The notes below the pieces were generated by a model. That model saw only the letters and a list, made by a program, of their open reading frames with translations. It was not told the DNA's origin and searched no databases. This document shows positions 27,356-37,931 of a stretch of 64,000 bases of DNA, piece by piece. The stretch is from Amphritea atlantica (GTDB taxonomy: Bacteria > Pseudomonadota > Gammaproteobacteria > Pseudomonadales > Balneatricaceae): assembly GCF_018860855.1 (NCBI RefSeq), contig NZ_JAHKQE010000002.1, positions 1 through 64,000 of the forward strand, written 5' to 3'. Numbering within the stretch: the stretch's first letter is position 1; every line of letters starts with the position of its first letter. The translations under genes and the position numbers were made by a program.

Positions 27356-28354
27356 TTACAGCGGTTTATTAATACGGATATTACCGATTTTATGATTTTG
27401 ATTCAGCTCGAGGCAGACATCCGCTCGGCTTGGCATCTCTTCGAGCATATTACGAGTCAGGCGCTCATAATGCTGAATAAACCGTCTAATTTCCCGCTCA
27501 TTCATAATTCGCAGATGTTCCGTCGGCTGCTGGGTGTCATAAAAATAACGTACCCGCTCGGCCAGTTTCTTCTCCTGTTGAGAACGCCACTCAAACACCG
27601 ATTCCATGCTTGGCACTTTAAGCATAATCAACACATCAATCATGTCGAATAACTCTTTATAGCGACCATCAAGTTGCTGGTTAACATAACCTCGCCAGAA
27701 GCCCAGCGGGTCTTCACTACGCTCAAGATCATTAACTGATTCGGCTAACATCGCCTCCGGTTGAGCCGACGCGCCAACACACCAGCCCTCCAGCACAATC
27801 ACATCTGCTTCGCCATGCCATTCCTGCCACAGCACCGGCGGACAACGGTCATCGATCGACTTATCAAACACCGGAATTTTGACATTGCGTCCCTCTTCGC
27901 CGAATTCGCCTTTCAAACCGCGAATCAGTTCAATACCCAGTTCAACATCATGGGTGCCTGGTACTCCGCGGGTACTAAGCAAGGGGTGAATGGAATGTGC
28001 TAAACCTTCCCGAGCTTCACGGGTTTTATAAAGGTCATCAATCGATAACCCAACCACTTTAAGGTTAAAACCCTCTTCGAGAATCACTTCCAACAGGTTA
28101 AACAGGGTTGATTTACCCGCCCCCTGAGCACCATTAATCCCCACCACCAATGGCCCCTGCTGCTGATCTTTTCGCGCCACCAGCCAAGCACCTAAAGGCA
28201 CATAGATCGATTCCAGCAATTCCACCAGCCCAATATCAACCTTCAGCGATTCGAGGGTGGAGGCAAACGCGCGCTCGACTCGGCGGATCGCTTCCTCACG
28301 TGCATCCTTTGTCAGACAAAGCTGATCCGATGGCCATTTACACAGTGCACTCAT
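27356..28354 (-). CDS. P-loop kinase, glycerate-kinase/YggC-like
   Basis: A 332-residue cytosolic protein with a clear Walker A motif GINGAQGAGKST (about residues 74-85) and downstream VVGLSIDDLYKTR, as in the P-loop D-glycerate 3-kinase and YggC family. HPLLSTRGVPGTHDV and VIVLEGWCVGA further match it. D-glycerate 3-kinase makes 3-phosphoglycerate; whether that is the true substrate cannot be told. It lies 11 bases downstream of the hydrolase gene and 19 upstream of DUF2959. Length fits the family. Confidence 0.85.
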   Translation of the reverse strand: MSALCKWPSDQLCLTKDAREEAIRRVERAFASTLESLKVDIGLVELLESIYVPLGAWLVARKDQQQGPLVVGINGAQGAGKSTLFNLLEVILEEGFNLKVVGLSIDDLYKTREAREGLAHSIHPLLSTRGVPGTHDVELGIELIRGLKGEFGEEGRNVKIPVFDKSIDDRCPPVLWQEWHGEADVIVLEGWCVGASAQPEAMLAESVNDLERSEDPLGFWRGYVNQQLDGRYKELFDMIDVLIMLKVPSMESVFEWRSQQEKKLAERVRYFYDTQQPTEHLRIMNEREIRRFIQHYERLTRNMLEEMPSRADVCLELNQNHKIGNIRINKPL

Positions 28355-28365
28355 AATACGGTCTC

Positions 28366-29223
28366 CTAATTATTGACCCGATTATCTCGCAGCCACTGCT
28401 GTATTGCATTTATCTGTTCGGTTTCCATCAACGAGGGGGCATGAGTCATGCCGGGAATACGGTAGAGATCCATATCCGGACGTAACTGCTGCATCCGCGT
28501 CACCGTAGCCTCACGGAGCACATCCGACTGATCCGCCCAAATCAACATCTGCGGGCAACTCACCTGTCGCCAGAATGGTTCTAGATCGATATCCTCATCC
28601 TGTACTGCTGCGCTCTGCTCCGCAATCCGCGGGTCGTAATGCAACCCATATTGATCTTCCGCGATACGCCGGTGGCCATACTTAGCCAGATGTTGCCATT
28701 GCTCGTCATCCAACCCTTGATAGGCGCTATAGGTACGTCGCATGTATTGTTCGACTTCGGCTACCGAGCTAAACCGATGATCACCTAAATACTGGGCGAT
28801 ACGCTGTAGGGCTGCTTTATCGATGAAGCAGCCGATATCATTTAACACTAAGGAGCGGATCGGTGAATTGGGTAGGGCCGCTAAACACATACCGATAATG
28901 CCGCCCATTGAGGTGCCGACCCAATCCACCTGTTCGACATCCAGCCGCGCCAGTAATGTGACCATATCACTCATATAGCGAGGAATATCATAAGCCACGC
29001 CATCCGGCAGCCAATCACTTTCCCCACGGCCGGGCATATCTGGACAAATAACTCGATAATCCCGTGACAATGCCCGTGCTAAGGCATCAAAATCGCGGCT
29101 ATTGCGGGCCAAACCGTGCACACAGACCAGCACCCGTTCGTTATCCGCACTACCCCACTCGTGATAAACCATTCGGTGAAGACCTAAGGGGTCAAGCGCC
29201 ATTACCGATCGGGTTCGCATCAC
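28366..29223 (-). CDS. Alpha/beta hydrolase
   Basis: A 285-residue protein with a canonical alpha/beta-hydrolase core: oxyanion HG (VCVHGLARNS), PDMPGRGESDWL, nucleophile elbow GTSMGG, an acid in the WADQSDVL region and a catalytic His in GMTHAPSL. It is cytosolic, with no signal peptide. The substrate is unknown; the layout resembles small ester or lactone hydrolases. It is the first gene of the minus-strand set. GGAGAGAG lies just upstream of the start at 29223; an internal ATG (MALDPLG) is an alternative. Confidence 0.87.
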   Translation of the reverse strand: MMRTRSVMALDPLGLHRMVYHEWGSADNERVLVCVHGLARNSRDFDALARALSRDYRVICPDMPGRGESDWLPDGVAYDIPRYMSDMVTLLARLDVEQVDWVGTSMGGIIGMCLAALPNSPIRSLVLNDIGCFIDKAALQRIAQYLGDHRFSSVAEVEQYMRRTYSAYQGLDDEQWQHLAKYGHRRIAEDQYGLHYDPRIAEQSAAVQDEDIDLEPFWRQVSCPQMLIWADQSDVLREATVTRMQQLRPDMDLYRIPGMTHAPSLMETEQINAIQQWLRDNRVNN

Positions 29224-29274
29224 TCTCTCCTGTTATTTGAAACGCAGCTAAGCTGTAAAACTAACATCTACTAA

Positions 29275-29330
29275 AGAATTGTAAAGAGGAGAACAATTCT
29301 GCTTACTGTCGAAAACAGATGTATTATGAT
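29275..29330 (+). promoter_or_regulatory. Promoter and inverted-repeat operator of the RND operon
   Basis: AGAATTGT (29275-29282) and ACAATTCT (29293-29300) form a perfect 8-bp inverted repeat with a 10-base centre, just upstream of TTACTG (29303-29308) and TATGAT (29325-29330), which are 16 bases apart. A repressor or activator dimer could bind there. No regulator gene is adjacent, so the protein is unknown. Confidence 0.5.
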
Positions 29331-29364
29331 CAATCTCTAATCAAAGCTTACCAATGGACAGGTC

Positions 29365-30657
29365 ATGGCGGAACAGCAATCTTTATCTTGGTATCAGAAT
29401 AACAAGCGCTGGTTACTACCGCTGTTCATTTTAGCGGCGGCCGTGGCGATCTTTGTGATATTGAAAATGACTAAGCCGACAGCGCCTGCTCGGCCCGCTA
29501 AAGAGAAAGTCTGGACGGTCATGGTTCTTCCCGCCGCACCCGCTCGTTATGCCCCCCAATTATCCCTCTACGGTCGTATCGAATCGCCCTCTAGCAGTAC
29601 GCTTTCCTCATCGATTAATGCTTTTGTCGAAAAACGACTGGTCGCCGAGGGGGAAAACGTCACCGCTGGGCAGTTATTGGTTCAGCTTGATAACCGTGAT
29701 GCATCGCTACTACTAGCCCAAAAACAAGCCGATGTGGATCGCATCACCGCCCTGATTGCCGCCGAAAAAGTCAGCTATCAAGCCAATATCAAAGCGTTAA
29801 AAATTGAACAGGAACTGGTCAACCTCACCCAGCGTACTCTCAATCGCTATCAGGATCTTAGCAAGCGTAATCTCGCCAGCCAGACCCAGCTAGATGACGC
29901 CCGCCGCACCAAACAACAGCAGGCGCTGTCACTCAATAGCCGCCAACAAGCGATTGATGACCACCCCAACCAGATGGCTCAATTACAAGCGCAGCTAGAT
30001 CAGGCCATTGCCCTGCGAGATAGCGCCGCCCTCGATTTAGAGCGCAGTCAAATCCGCGCCCCCTTTACCGGACGTATCGCTGAAATCAGTGTCGCAGCCG
30101 GTGAACGGGTTCGCAGTGGCGATACCTTGCTAGCCCTCTACAACACCCGTGCACTGGAAGTGCGCGCGCAGATCCCTAGCCGTTATCTGCCACAACTGCA
30201 CCAACAGCTCGATAACGGCCAAATCATTAGCGCCACGGCTTGGCTCGACGGCCAACCTCTCGATCTAATCCTTGAACGCTTTGCCGCCGCCGTTAATAGC
30301 GGCAGCGCCGGCGTCGATGCGCTATTTCGAATCCACGCCGACAGTTATCGTGGCGAGCCGGGCCGTTCGGTCTCGCTTGATCTGACGATGCCGACCCAAG
30401 AGAATTTGCTGGCACTGCCGCCTCAGGCGATTTTCGGCACCGATCGAATCTATACCGTTGAAGATAACCGACTACAGGCCAACACCGTTATTCGAGTGGG
30501 CGATATGCGCGACAGCGAAGGTAAAGCCAAGGTTTTAGTCAGGAGTGATCAACTGCAAGCCGGGGATCTGATATTGGCGACACAATTACCCAATGCCATC
30601 ACCGGTCTACTGGTCGAAGTCGCCAGCAAAAAGCCTCAAGCGGCAGCGACGGAGTAA
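29365..30657 (+). CDS. RND efflux periplasmic adaptor subunit (HlyD-like)
   Basis: A 430-residue membrane-fusion protein. N-terminal membrane anchor (WLLPLFILAAAVAIFVILKM), then lipoyl halves (VEKRLVAEGENVTAGQLLVQL and SQIRAPFTGRIAEISVAAGE) flanking a coiled-coil hairpin, then a beta-barrel and membrane-proximal region. It links the inner-membrane pump to an outer-membrane channel. The RND pump gene follows after 3 bases. No TolC-like gene is in the window, so an outer-membrane channel must be shared. Substrates are unknown. Confidence 0.93.
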   Translation: MAEQQSLSWYQNNKRWLLPLFILAAAVAIFVILKMTKPTAPARPAKEKVWTVMVLPAAPARYAPQLSLYGRIESPSSSTLSSSINAFVEKRLVAEGENVTAGQLLVQLDNRDASLLLAQKQADVDRITALIAAEKVSYQANIKALKIEQELVNLTQRTLNRYQDLSKRNLASQTQLDDARRTKQQQALSLNSRQQAIDDHPNQMAQLQAQLDQAIALRDSAALDLERSQIRAPFTGRIAEISVAAGERVRSGDTLLALYNTRALEVRAQIPSRYLPQLHQQLDNGQIISATAWLDGQPLDLILERFAAAVNSGSAGVDALFRIHADSYRGEPGRSVSLDLTMPTQENLLALPPQAIFGTDRIYTVEDNRLQANTVIRVGDMRDSEGKAKVLVRSDQLQAGDLILATQLPNAITGLLVEVASKKPQAAATE

Positions 30658-30660
30658 ACG

Positions 30661-33600
30661 ATGTCGACCAATCAAGGAAATCAAGGGCCTTTCAAAAATC
30701 TGATCTCACTCTTTGCCGAACATCGCGTCGCAGCCAACTTACTGATGATGTTGATGATACTGGCCGGTATCTGGGGACTAAAAAAACTCAACACCCAGTT
30801 CTTCCCCACCTTTGAACTAGACATTATCACCATCGCCGTACCCTGGAGTGGCGCGGCCGCCGAAGATGTCGAAAGCTCGATCATCTTGCCGATTGAGCGG
30901 GAATTAAAATCAGTTAACGGTATTGATGCCCTCTACTCAACTGCCACGCAGGGTTCCGCATCGATTCGTATCGAACTAGAGGAGGACAGCGATGTCGCTT
31001 ACATCCTCGATGAGGTAAAACAGAAGGTCGACGGCATTACCAATCTACCGGCCGATGCGGAAAAGCCGATCGTGCAGCAGGTGATCCGCTATGACAATAT
31101 TGCCCGCATACTCATCACCAGCCCTACCGCCAGCCAGCAGGAGCTGCGCACCCTCGCCCGCGAATATGAGCGGGAACTACTACAACGGGGCATTCGCAAG
31201 ATCGACTTTGTCGGTCTGCCGGAAGAAGAGATCGCCATTCAAGTGTCATCCAGCCGCCTGCATGAACTCAACCTCAACCTGAGTGATGTCGCCCAGATTA
31301 TCAATCAGCGCAGCATTGATCTGCCCGCCGGTACCGCCGCCCAAGGGGATGGCTCACGACAGATTCGTAGTCTCAGCCAGCAACGGGATGTGACCGGCTT
31401 CAATCAATTACCCTTAATTACCGATAACAATGGCCAGCTACTCCGGTTAGGGGACATTGCCACCATTGACTGGCGCAATCAGGACAATCAAACCTACCTG
31501 AGTTACCAAGGCCAGCCCGCTATCCAATTGCTGCTGCGCCGTACTGAAAACGACGACACCTTAGAAGCCGCCGCCATTATGCGCGAGTGGCTAACAGAAC
31601 GGACGCCAACCTTGCCACCGGGCATTCAGCTGATCGCCTTCGATGAAGGCTATGAAGCAATTCAGGATCGTATTAATCTGCTCGTCAAAAACGGGGTGAG
31701 CGGCCTAATTTTAGTTATCGCTATCCTCTTTCTGTTTCTCAACGCTCGCGTGGCGTTCTGGGTCACCATCGGTATTCCAGTCTCCTTTATGGCCACCCTC
31801 GCGGTACTTTACGGTATCGGCGGCAGCATCAATATGATCAGCCTATTTGGCATGATCATGGCGCTGGGGATTATTGTCGATGATGCCATTGTAGTCGGGG
31901 AAGATACCCTCACCCACTTACAGATGGGCGAGCCCGGACTACAAGCCGCTATCGGTGGCGCACACCGGATGCTAGCCCCAGTCATGGCCTCCTCGTTGAC
32001 CACCATTGCCGCCTTTCTTCCGCTATTATTAATTGGCGGGACGATCGGTAATATTCTGATCGATATTCCCACCGTGGTTATCTGTGTCATTCTCGCTTCG
32101 GTGGTGGAATGTTTCCTCATCTTGCCCGGCCACCTACATCACAGCCTTCACCGAGCGGCCGACCTACATCCATCGACTACCCGCATCAAGCTTGATGCCG
32201 CATTCAATCATTTTAAAAATGGCCGCTTCCGTGGCTGGGTCGAAAATGCCATCGAATTTCGCTGGGTGACCATCACTATCGCCTTCGCCGCCTTTATTAT
32301 TGCCATCGGCCTCGTTAGCAGCGGGCGGATTAAATTCAACTTCTTCCCCGCTGTTGAGATGGAAACCCTGAATGCCAATATTCAGTTCACCTCGGGCAGT
32401 AGCCCTGAACAGGTCGATCAATTTCTGCAACATCTGGATAAAACCTTACGCCAAACCGAACAGGAACTCGGCGGCGATCTGGTCAAGATGGCACTGCAAA
32501 TTCACCGTAAAACGAATAGCAGCCGCACCAGTGAGGGCGCCAATCAAGGCGATGAATTTGGCGCGTTATATGTGCAGTTCACCCCCGTCGATAGCCGTGA
32601 GATCGCTAATGGTGAAATTATTAACAAGTGGCGTAGCAAGATCACCCTACCCGCGGGTATTGAGAAGTTCACCATCGATCTAAACCGTACCGGCCCACCA
32701 GGAAAATCACTCGAAGTTAAATTGGTGGGGGACGATGTCGAACAACTTAAAGCCGCCTCGTTGGCGGTGCAGGATAGCTTACGTCAGTATAACGGCGTCA
32801 GTAATGTCGATGATGACCTGCCGTTTGGCAAATCGCAGCTAATCTATGAACTCACCCCCGCCGGTAAAACAGCAGGGCTAACCCTCAGCTCCGTTGGCCG
32901 TCAACTCAGATCATCCTTTGATGGTCAGCTAGTGCAGATCTTCAACCGCGGTGAAGATGAAATTGAGGTCCGCGTGGTGCTACCCGACAGCGAGCGAGAC
33001 CGTTTCAGTGCCCTCGAGAACCTACCCATTATTCTGCCCAATGGCGGCAGCGCTCCGCTGGCCAATGTGGTTAAATTCTCCGACAAACAAGGGCTTGATC
33101 GGTTACAGCGGATAGACGGACAACTGGCGATTAAGATCACCACCGACCTCGATGAAGCGATCGCCAATGCCAATGAGATTATCGCCGACCTGCAAGCGGG
33201 TAAACTGCAACAGATCACCTCCGCATTTGGCGTTGAAGCCAGTTTCGAGGGGCGTAACAAAAACCAGCGAGAAACCCTCGCCGATATGCAGATGGGGTTA
33301 TTAATTGCCCTACTGCTGATTTTTATTATCCTCAGTTGGGTATTTTCATCCTATAGCTGGCCATTCGCCGTGATGTTGGCGATTCCTTTGGGTCTGACCG
33401 GCGCCATCGCCGGACACCTGCTGACCGGTCAAAGCCTCACCATTCTCTCGTTATTTGGCTGCTTTGGTTTATCCGGCATCGTCATCAACGATTCTATTGT
33501 ACTGATCACCTTCTATCAGAAACTGCGTAATACCGGGATGGATGTGCATAAAGCGATTGTTGAAGCCGCTTGTCAGCGTCTGCGGGCCGTATTACTCACC

Positions 33601-33813
33601 TCATTGACCACCATCGCGGGACTTACACCGATTCTCTTTGAAACCTCGTTACAAGCTCAGTTCTTGATCCCGATGGCGACTTCACTGGTGTTCGGGCTGG
33701 CCTTTGGCACTGTGCTGATTCTCTTGGTGGTGCCGGCCTTACTGATCACCCTTGAGAATGGCAAAGCGATGTTCAAATCTTTCACTAGGGGACACCAAAG
33801 CAAACCAAGCTGA
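30661..33813 (+). CDS. RND family efflux permease
   Basis: A 1050-residue inner-membrane proton antiporter of the AcrB/HAE1-like class. Twelve transmembrane helices in two repeats and two large periplasmic loops are visible. The intramembrane proton-relay segment SLFGMIMALGIIVDDAIVVGE in TM4 carries the paired Asp residues, and GLSGIVINDSIVLITFY lies in the second half. The length is typical. It is translated 3 bases after the adaptor gene, so the two form an operon under the promoter at 29303. It is followed by a perfect hairpin at 33832-33857. Substrate unknown. Confidence 0.95.
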   Translation: MSTNQGNQGPFKNLISLFAEHRVAANLLMMLMILAGIWGLKKLNTQFFPTFELDIITIAVPWSGAAAEDVESSIILPIERELKSVNGIDALYSTATQGSASIRIELEEDSDVAYILDEVKQKVDGITNLPADAEKPIVQQVIRYDNIARILITSPTASQQELRTLAREYERELLQRGIRKIDFVGLPEEEIAIQVSSSRLHELNLNLSDVAQIINQRSIDLPAGTAAQGDGSRQIRSLSQQRDVTGFNQLPLITDNNGQLLRLGDIATIDWRNQDNQTYLSYQGQPAIQLLLRRTENDDTLEAAAIMREWLTERTPTLPPGIQLIAFDEGYEAIQDRINLLVKNGVSGLILVIAILFLFLNARVAFWVTIGIPVSFMATLAVLYGIGGSINMISLFGMIMALGIIVDDAIVVGEDTLTHLQMGEPGLQAAIGGAHRMLAPVMASSLTTIAAFLPLLLIGGTIGNILIDIPTVVICVILASVVECFLILPGHLHHSLHRAADLHPSTTRIKLDAAFNHFKNGRFRGWVENAIEFRWVTITIAFAAFIIAIGLVSSGRIKFNFFPAVEMETLNANIQFTSGSSPEQVDQFLQHLDKTLRQTEQELGGDLVKMALQIHRKTNSSRTSEGANQGDEFGALYVQFTPVDSREIANGEIINKWRSKITLPAGIEKFTIDLNRTGPPGKSLEVKLVGDDVEQLKAASLAVQDSLRQYNGVSNVDDDLPFGKSQLIYELTPAGKTAGLTLSSVGRQLRSSFDGQLVQIFNRGEDEIEVRVVLPDSERDRFSALENLPIILPNGGSAPLANVVKFSDKQGLDRLQRIDGQLAIKITTDLDEAIANANEIIADLQAGKLQQITSAFGVEASFEGRNKNQRETLADMQMGLLIALLLIFIILSWVFSSYSWPFAVMLAIPLGLTGAIAGHLLTGQSLTILSLFGCFGLSGIVINDSIVLITFYQKLRNTGMDVHKAIVEAACQRLRAVLLTSLTTIAGLTPILFETSLQAQFLIPMATSLVFGLAFGTVLILLVVPALLITLENGKAMFKSFTRGHQSKPS

Positions 33814-33831
33814 TTTCCCAGCATCGATAAC

Positions 33832-33857
33832 GATCTGCATACCTCAGTATGCAGATC
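33832..33857 (+). terminator. Perfect 11-bp hairpin after the RND operon
   Basis: GATCTGCATAC-CTCA-GTATGCAGATC has no mismatch. The following bases (AGTCCATG) lack a T-run, so it may block exonucleases or pause polymerase rather than terminate on its own. Confidence 0.5.
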
Positions 33858-33916
33858 AGTCCATGCCGCCCTTAAACCTTTTTCCAGAGATAAACGTTAA
33901 TTGATACGGGGTTTCA

Positions 33917-33945
33917 TTGGCCTGCCGACTTCCATCCGGTATAAT
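33917..33945 (+). promoter_or_regulatory. dapC promoter
   Basis: TTGGCC (33917-33922), a 17-base spacer and a perfect TATAAT (33940-33945), 40 bases before the dapC ATG. Confidence 0.65.
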
Positions 33946-33984
33946 TTTCGCTCTTTTGACAGCGGCTAATTACAAGGCATTTCA

Positions 33985-35202
33985 ATGAATCCAGATCTGC
34001 AGAAGCTTCAGCCATACCCATTTGAAAAACTGGCTAAGCTGAAAGCCGGGGTAACCCCACCAACCGAGCTCGACCATATCGCCCTTTCTATCGGTGAACC
34101 CAAGCATCCATCACCGGCATTTGTGATCGATGAAATGAGTCGCAATCTGGATAAACTGGCGAACTATCCCACCACGGCAGGCACCATTGAGTTACGCCAA
34201 ACGATCGCAGACTGGGCCACTCGCCGTTTTTCACTCAAATCAGGTAGCCTAACCGGCGAACAAAATGTGCTGCCCGTGCTTGGCACCCGTGAAGCGATTT
34301 TCGCCTTCACCCAGTGCGCCATCGATAGAGCACCGGCCAACCAAGAAACACCGCTGCTAGTCTCGCCCAACCCGTTTTATCAGATCTATGAAGGTGCGGC
34401 CTACCTCTCCGGCGCCGAACCTTACTATCTCAGTTGCGTTGCTGAGAATAATTTCGTACCCGATTTTGATGCTGTGCCCGAAGTCGTCTGGCAGCGTTGC
34501 CAGCTCCTATTTCTCTGTTCGCCGAGCAACCCGACCGGCGCGGTCACCGATGCAGCGACACTGAGCAAGCTAATTGCGCTATCAGATCAGTATGACTTCA
34601 TTATCGCCTCCGATGAGTGCTATTCCGAAATCTATTTCGATGAAGCACAGCCACCGGTCGGTTTGCTGGAAGTCTGTGCTCAGTTGGGCCGAGATGACTA
34701 TAAAAACTGCATGGTATTTCACAGCCTGTCTAAACGTTCAAACCTGCCAGGACTGCGTTCAGGCTTTGTCGCCGGTGACGCCCGTCTGATTAAGCCTTTT
34801 ACTAGCTATCGCACCTATCACGGCTGCGCCATGTCGATTCCAACTCAATTGGCGAGTATCGCTGCCTGGAATGATGAGGCACATGTGCTAGAAAACCGTG
34901 ATAAGTACCGGGAAAAATTTGCCGCTGTCGTCGAGATTCTGAAGCCAGTCATGGATGTCGATTTTCCAGATGCGGGTTTCTATCTATGGGCCGCCACGCC
35001 GATTGCCGATGACCTGTTCACTCAAGGTTTGTTTGCACAGCAGAACGTCACTGTACTGCCCGGAAGCTATGTTTCCAGAGCCGATCAGCAGGGTAACCTG
35101 CCGGGGGCTGGCCGTGTGCGTATGGCGCTAGTCGCCACCTTGGATGAGTGTGTCGAAGCGGCTTGGCGCATCCGCCGTTATGTTGAATCGCTGACAAACT
35201 AA
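33985..35202 (+). CDS. dapC: Succinyldiaminopimelate transaminase
   Basis: PLP-dependent class I/II aminotransferase of the succinylase branch of diaminopimelate/lysine synthesis, converting N-succinyl-2-amino-6-ketopimelate to N-succinyl-LL-DAP. The PLP Lys is about residue 250 in SLSKRSNLPGLRSGF. FLCSPSNPTGAV and IIASDECYSEIYFDE are the cofactor-binding segments. 405 residues, normal length. The identity is strengthened by dapD and dapE downstream. The gene lies 10 bases upstream of the ArsC-like gene. Confidence 0.94.
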   Translation: MNPDLQKLQPYPFEKLAKLKAGVTPPTELDHIALSIGEPKHPSPAFVIDEMSRNLDKLANYPTTAGTIELRQTIADWATRRFSLKSGSLTGEQNVLPVLGTREAIFAFTQCAIDRAPANQETPLLVSPNPFYQIYEGAAYLSGAEPYYLSCVAENNFVPDFDAVPEVVWQRCQLLFLCSPSNPTGAVTDAATLSKLIALSDQYDFIIASDECYSEIYFDEAQPPVGLLEVCAQLGRDDYKNCMVFHSLSKRSNLPGLRSGFVAGDARLIKPFTSYRTYHGCAMSIPTQLASIAAWNDEAHVLENRDKYREKFAAVVEILKPVMDVDFPDAGFYLWAATPIADDLFTQGLFAQQNVTVLPGSYVSRADQQGNLPGAGRVRMALVATLDECVEAAWRIRRYVESLTN

Positions 35203-35212
35203 GAGGCTAATA

Positions 35213-35557
35213 ATGACAACGATGTATGGCATTCCCAACTGCGACACCGTGAAAAAAGCCCAGCGCTGGTTAACCGCTAACCATGTCGACTTTAGCTTTC
35301 ACGACTTTCGCAAAGATGGCCTCACCGAAGCTCAACTGCGCGAGTGGGTTGCCGCACTGGGCTGGGAAACCTTGCTCAACAAACGCAGCACCAGTTGGCG
35401 CGCCCTCAGTGATGAGGTTAAAAACAATATCGATGAAGCCTCCGCCATACGCGAAATGCTCGCGACGCCGACGTTGATTAAGCGTCCCGTGCTGAGCCAC
35501 GCTGGCGGCCTACTAGTCGGCTTTAAAGAGAGCGATTACAACACGCTCTTAGCTTAA
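35213..35557 (+). CDS. ArsC/Spx-family reductase-like protein (YffB type)
   Basis: A 114-residue thioredoxin-fold protein. GIPNCDTVKKAQRWL carries a single active Cys (about residue 9), and LLNKRSTSWRAL plus TPTLIKRPVL are family motifs. It resembles E. coli YffB, which lies next to dapE there; this shared context with dapD/dapE supports orthology. The family is arsenate-reductase-like, but for YffB arsenate activity is not established and a glutathione-linked thiol role is suspected. It sits 10 bases after dapC. Confidence 0.88.
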   Translation: MTTMYGIPNCDTVKKAQRWLTANHVDFSFHDFRKDGLTEAQLREWVAALGWETLLNKRSTSWRALSDEVKNNIDEASAIREMLATPTLIKRPVLSHAGGLLVGFKESDYNTLLA

Positions 35558-35677
35558 AAAATTAATCTTTTGCCTAGCCGATCTGACATAACAGGTCGGC
35601 TAACAACCACTATTTTAATGATCTTACGCTAAGGTATTGCGCTAAGATCTTACGACAAGTTCTATGGAGTGACACAC

Positions 35678-36709
35678 ATGAGTACATTTGCATTCGGCCT
35701 CGGTATTGGCACTAAATCGTCTGACGGTGAGCTACTGGAAGTTTATTATAACGGCCCACTGCTTAACCCTTCTGATGAGCTGATCAAAGCCGCCACCGAT
35801 GCGGTAGGCTACACCGGTGGCAATCAAGCGATTGAGTTATCGGCGGAACAACTGGGCGCTCTCGAGTCAGCCTTTTTAGCGGTTGATGCCGAAGACCAAG
35901 CTGAGATCATTGAGATCTGCAAAGGCACTCACCAGCCCATGATTCTGACCGTACTGGCCACCGATGCCGATCCTGAATCCACTGCTGAGGTTTACCTCAA
36001 GCTGACACTATTGTCACACCGTCTGGTTAAGCCCCATGGCCTTAACCTAAATGGTATGTTCGGCAAACTGCCAAACGTGGCTTGGACTAACGAAGGGGCG
36101 ATCTCTTTAAACGACCTGCCTAAGCGTCAACTGGCTGCCCGCGCTCAGGGTCGCATTATCGATGTTCACTCTGTGGATAAGTTCCCTAAAATGGCGAACT
36201 ACGTTGTGCCAGCCGGTACACGTTTGGCAGCCACCTCACGTATTCGCCTCGGCGCACACGTAGGTGAAGGCACCACGGTTATGCATGAAGGTTTTATCAA
36301 CTTCAATGCCGGCACACTGGGCGTCAGCATGGTTGAAGGGCGTATCTCTGCAGGGGTTGTGGTCGGTAACGGTTCTGATTTGGGTGGTGGCTGCTCGACG
36401 ATGGGCACCCTGTCCGGCGGCAACAATGTGGTCATCTCCGTTGGCGAAAACTGCCTACTGGGCGCCAATGCTGGTTTAGGTCTCCCACTGGGTGATCGCT
36501 GCACCATTGAAGCGGGTCTGTACGTAACCTCTAGCTCTAAAGTCACCCTACTGGATGATCAAAATAACGAAGTCGCTACCGTTAAGGCGGCTGAGCTGGC
36601 CGGTAAGCCCGACCTGCTGTTCCGTCGTAACTCACAAAACGGTCGCATCGAAGTTAAAACCAACAAGTCGGCTATCGAGCTGAACGAAGAACTGCACGCC
36701 CATAACTAA
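35678..36709 (+). CDS. dapD: Tetrahydrodipicolinate N-succinyltransferase
   Basis: Transfers succinyl from succinyl-CoA to tetrahydrodipicolinate in lysine/DAP synthesis. The 343-residue long form (as in Pseudomonas) has an N-terminal helical domain and a C-terminal left-handed beta helix with hexapeptide repeats (SRIRLGAHVGEGTTVMHEGF, GRISAGVVVGNGSDLGGG, NCLLGANAGLGLPLGD). I place the start at 35678 (MSTFAFGLG), with GGAG 8 bases before it; a GTG at 35669 would overlap that ribosome binding site. Confidence 0.95.
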   Translation: MSTFAFGLGIGTKSSDGELLEVYYNGPLLNPSDELIKAATDAVGYTGGNQAIELSAEQLGALESAFLAVDAEDQAEIIEICKGTHQPMILTVLATDADPESTAEVYLKLTLLSHRLVKPHGLNLNGMFGKLPNVAWTNEGAISLNDLPKRQLAARAQGRIIDVHSVDKFPKMANYVVPAGTRLAATSRIRLGAHVGEGTTVMHEGFINFNAGTLGVSMVEGRISAGVVVGNGSDLGGGCSTMGTLSGGNNVVISVGENCLLGANAGLGLPLGDRCTIEAGLYVTSSSKVTLLDDQNNEVATVKAAELAGKPDLLFRRNSQNGRIEVKTNKSAIELNEELHAHN

Positions 36710-36777
36710 GCGTGTCATCTACGGGTGTTGCCATTGGCGCACTCGATCTATTCTCCTCCCCCATTGCCCGACGTTAA

Positions 36778-37926
<1,149 letters not shown>

Positions 37927-37931
37927 CCCGT

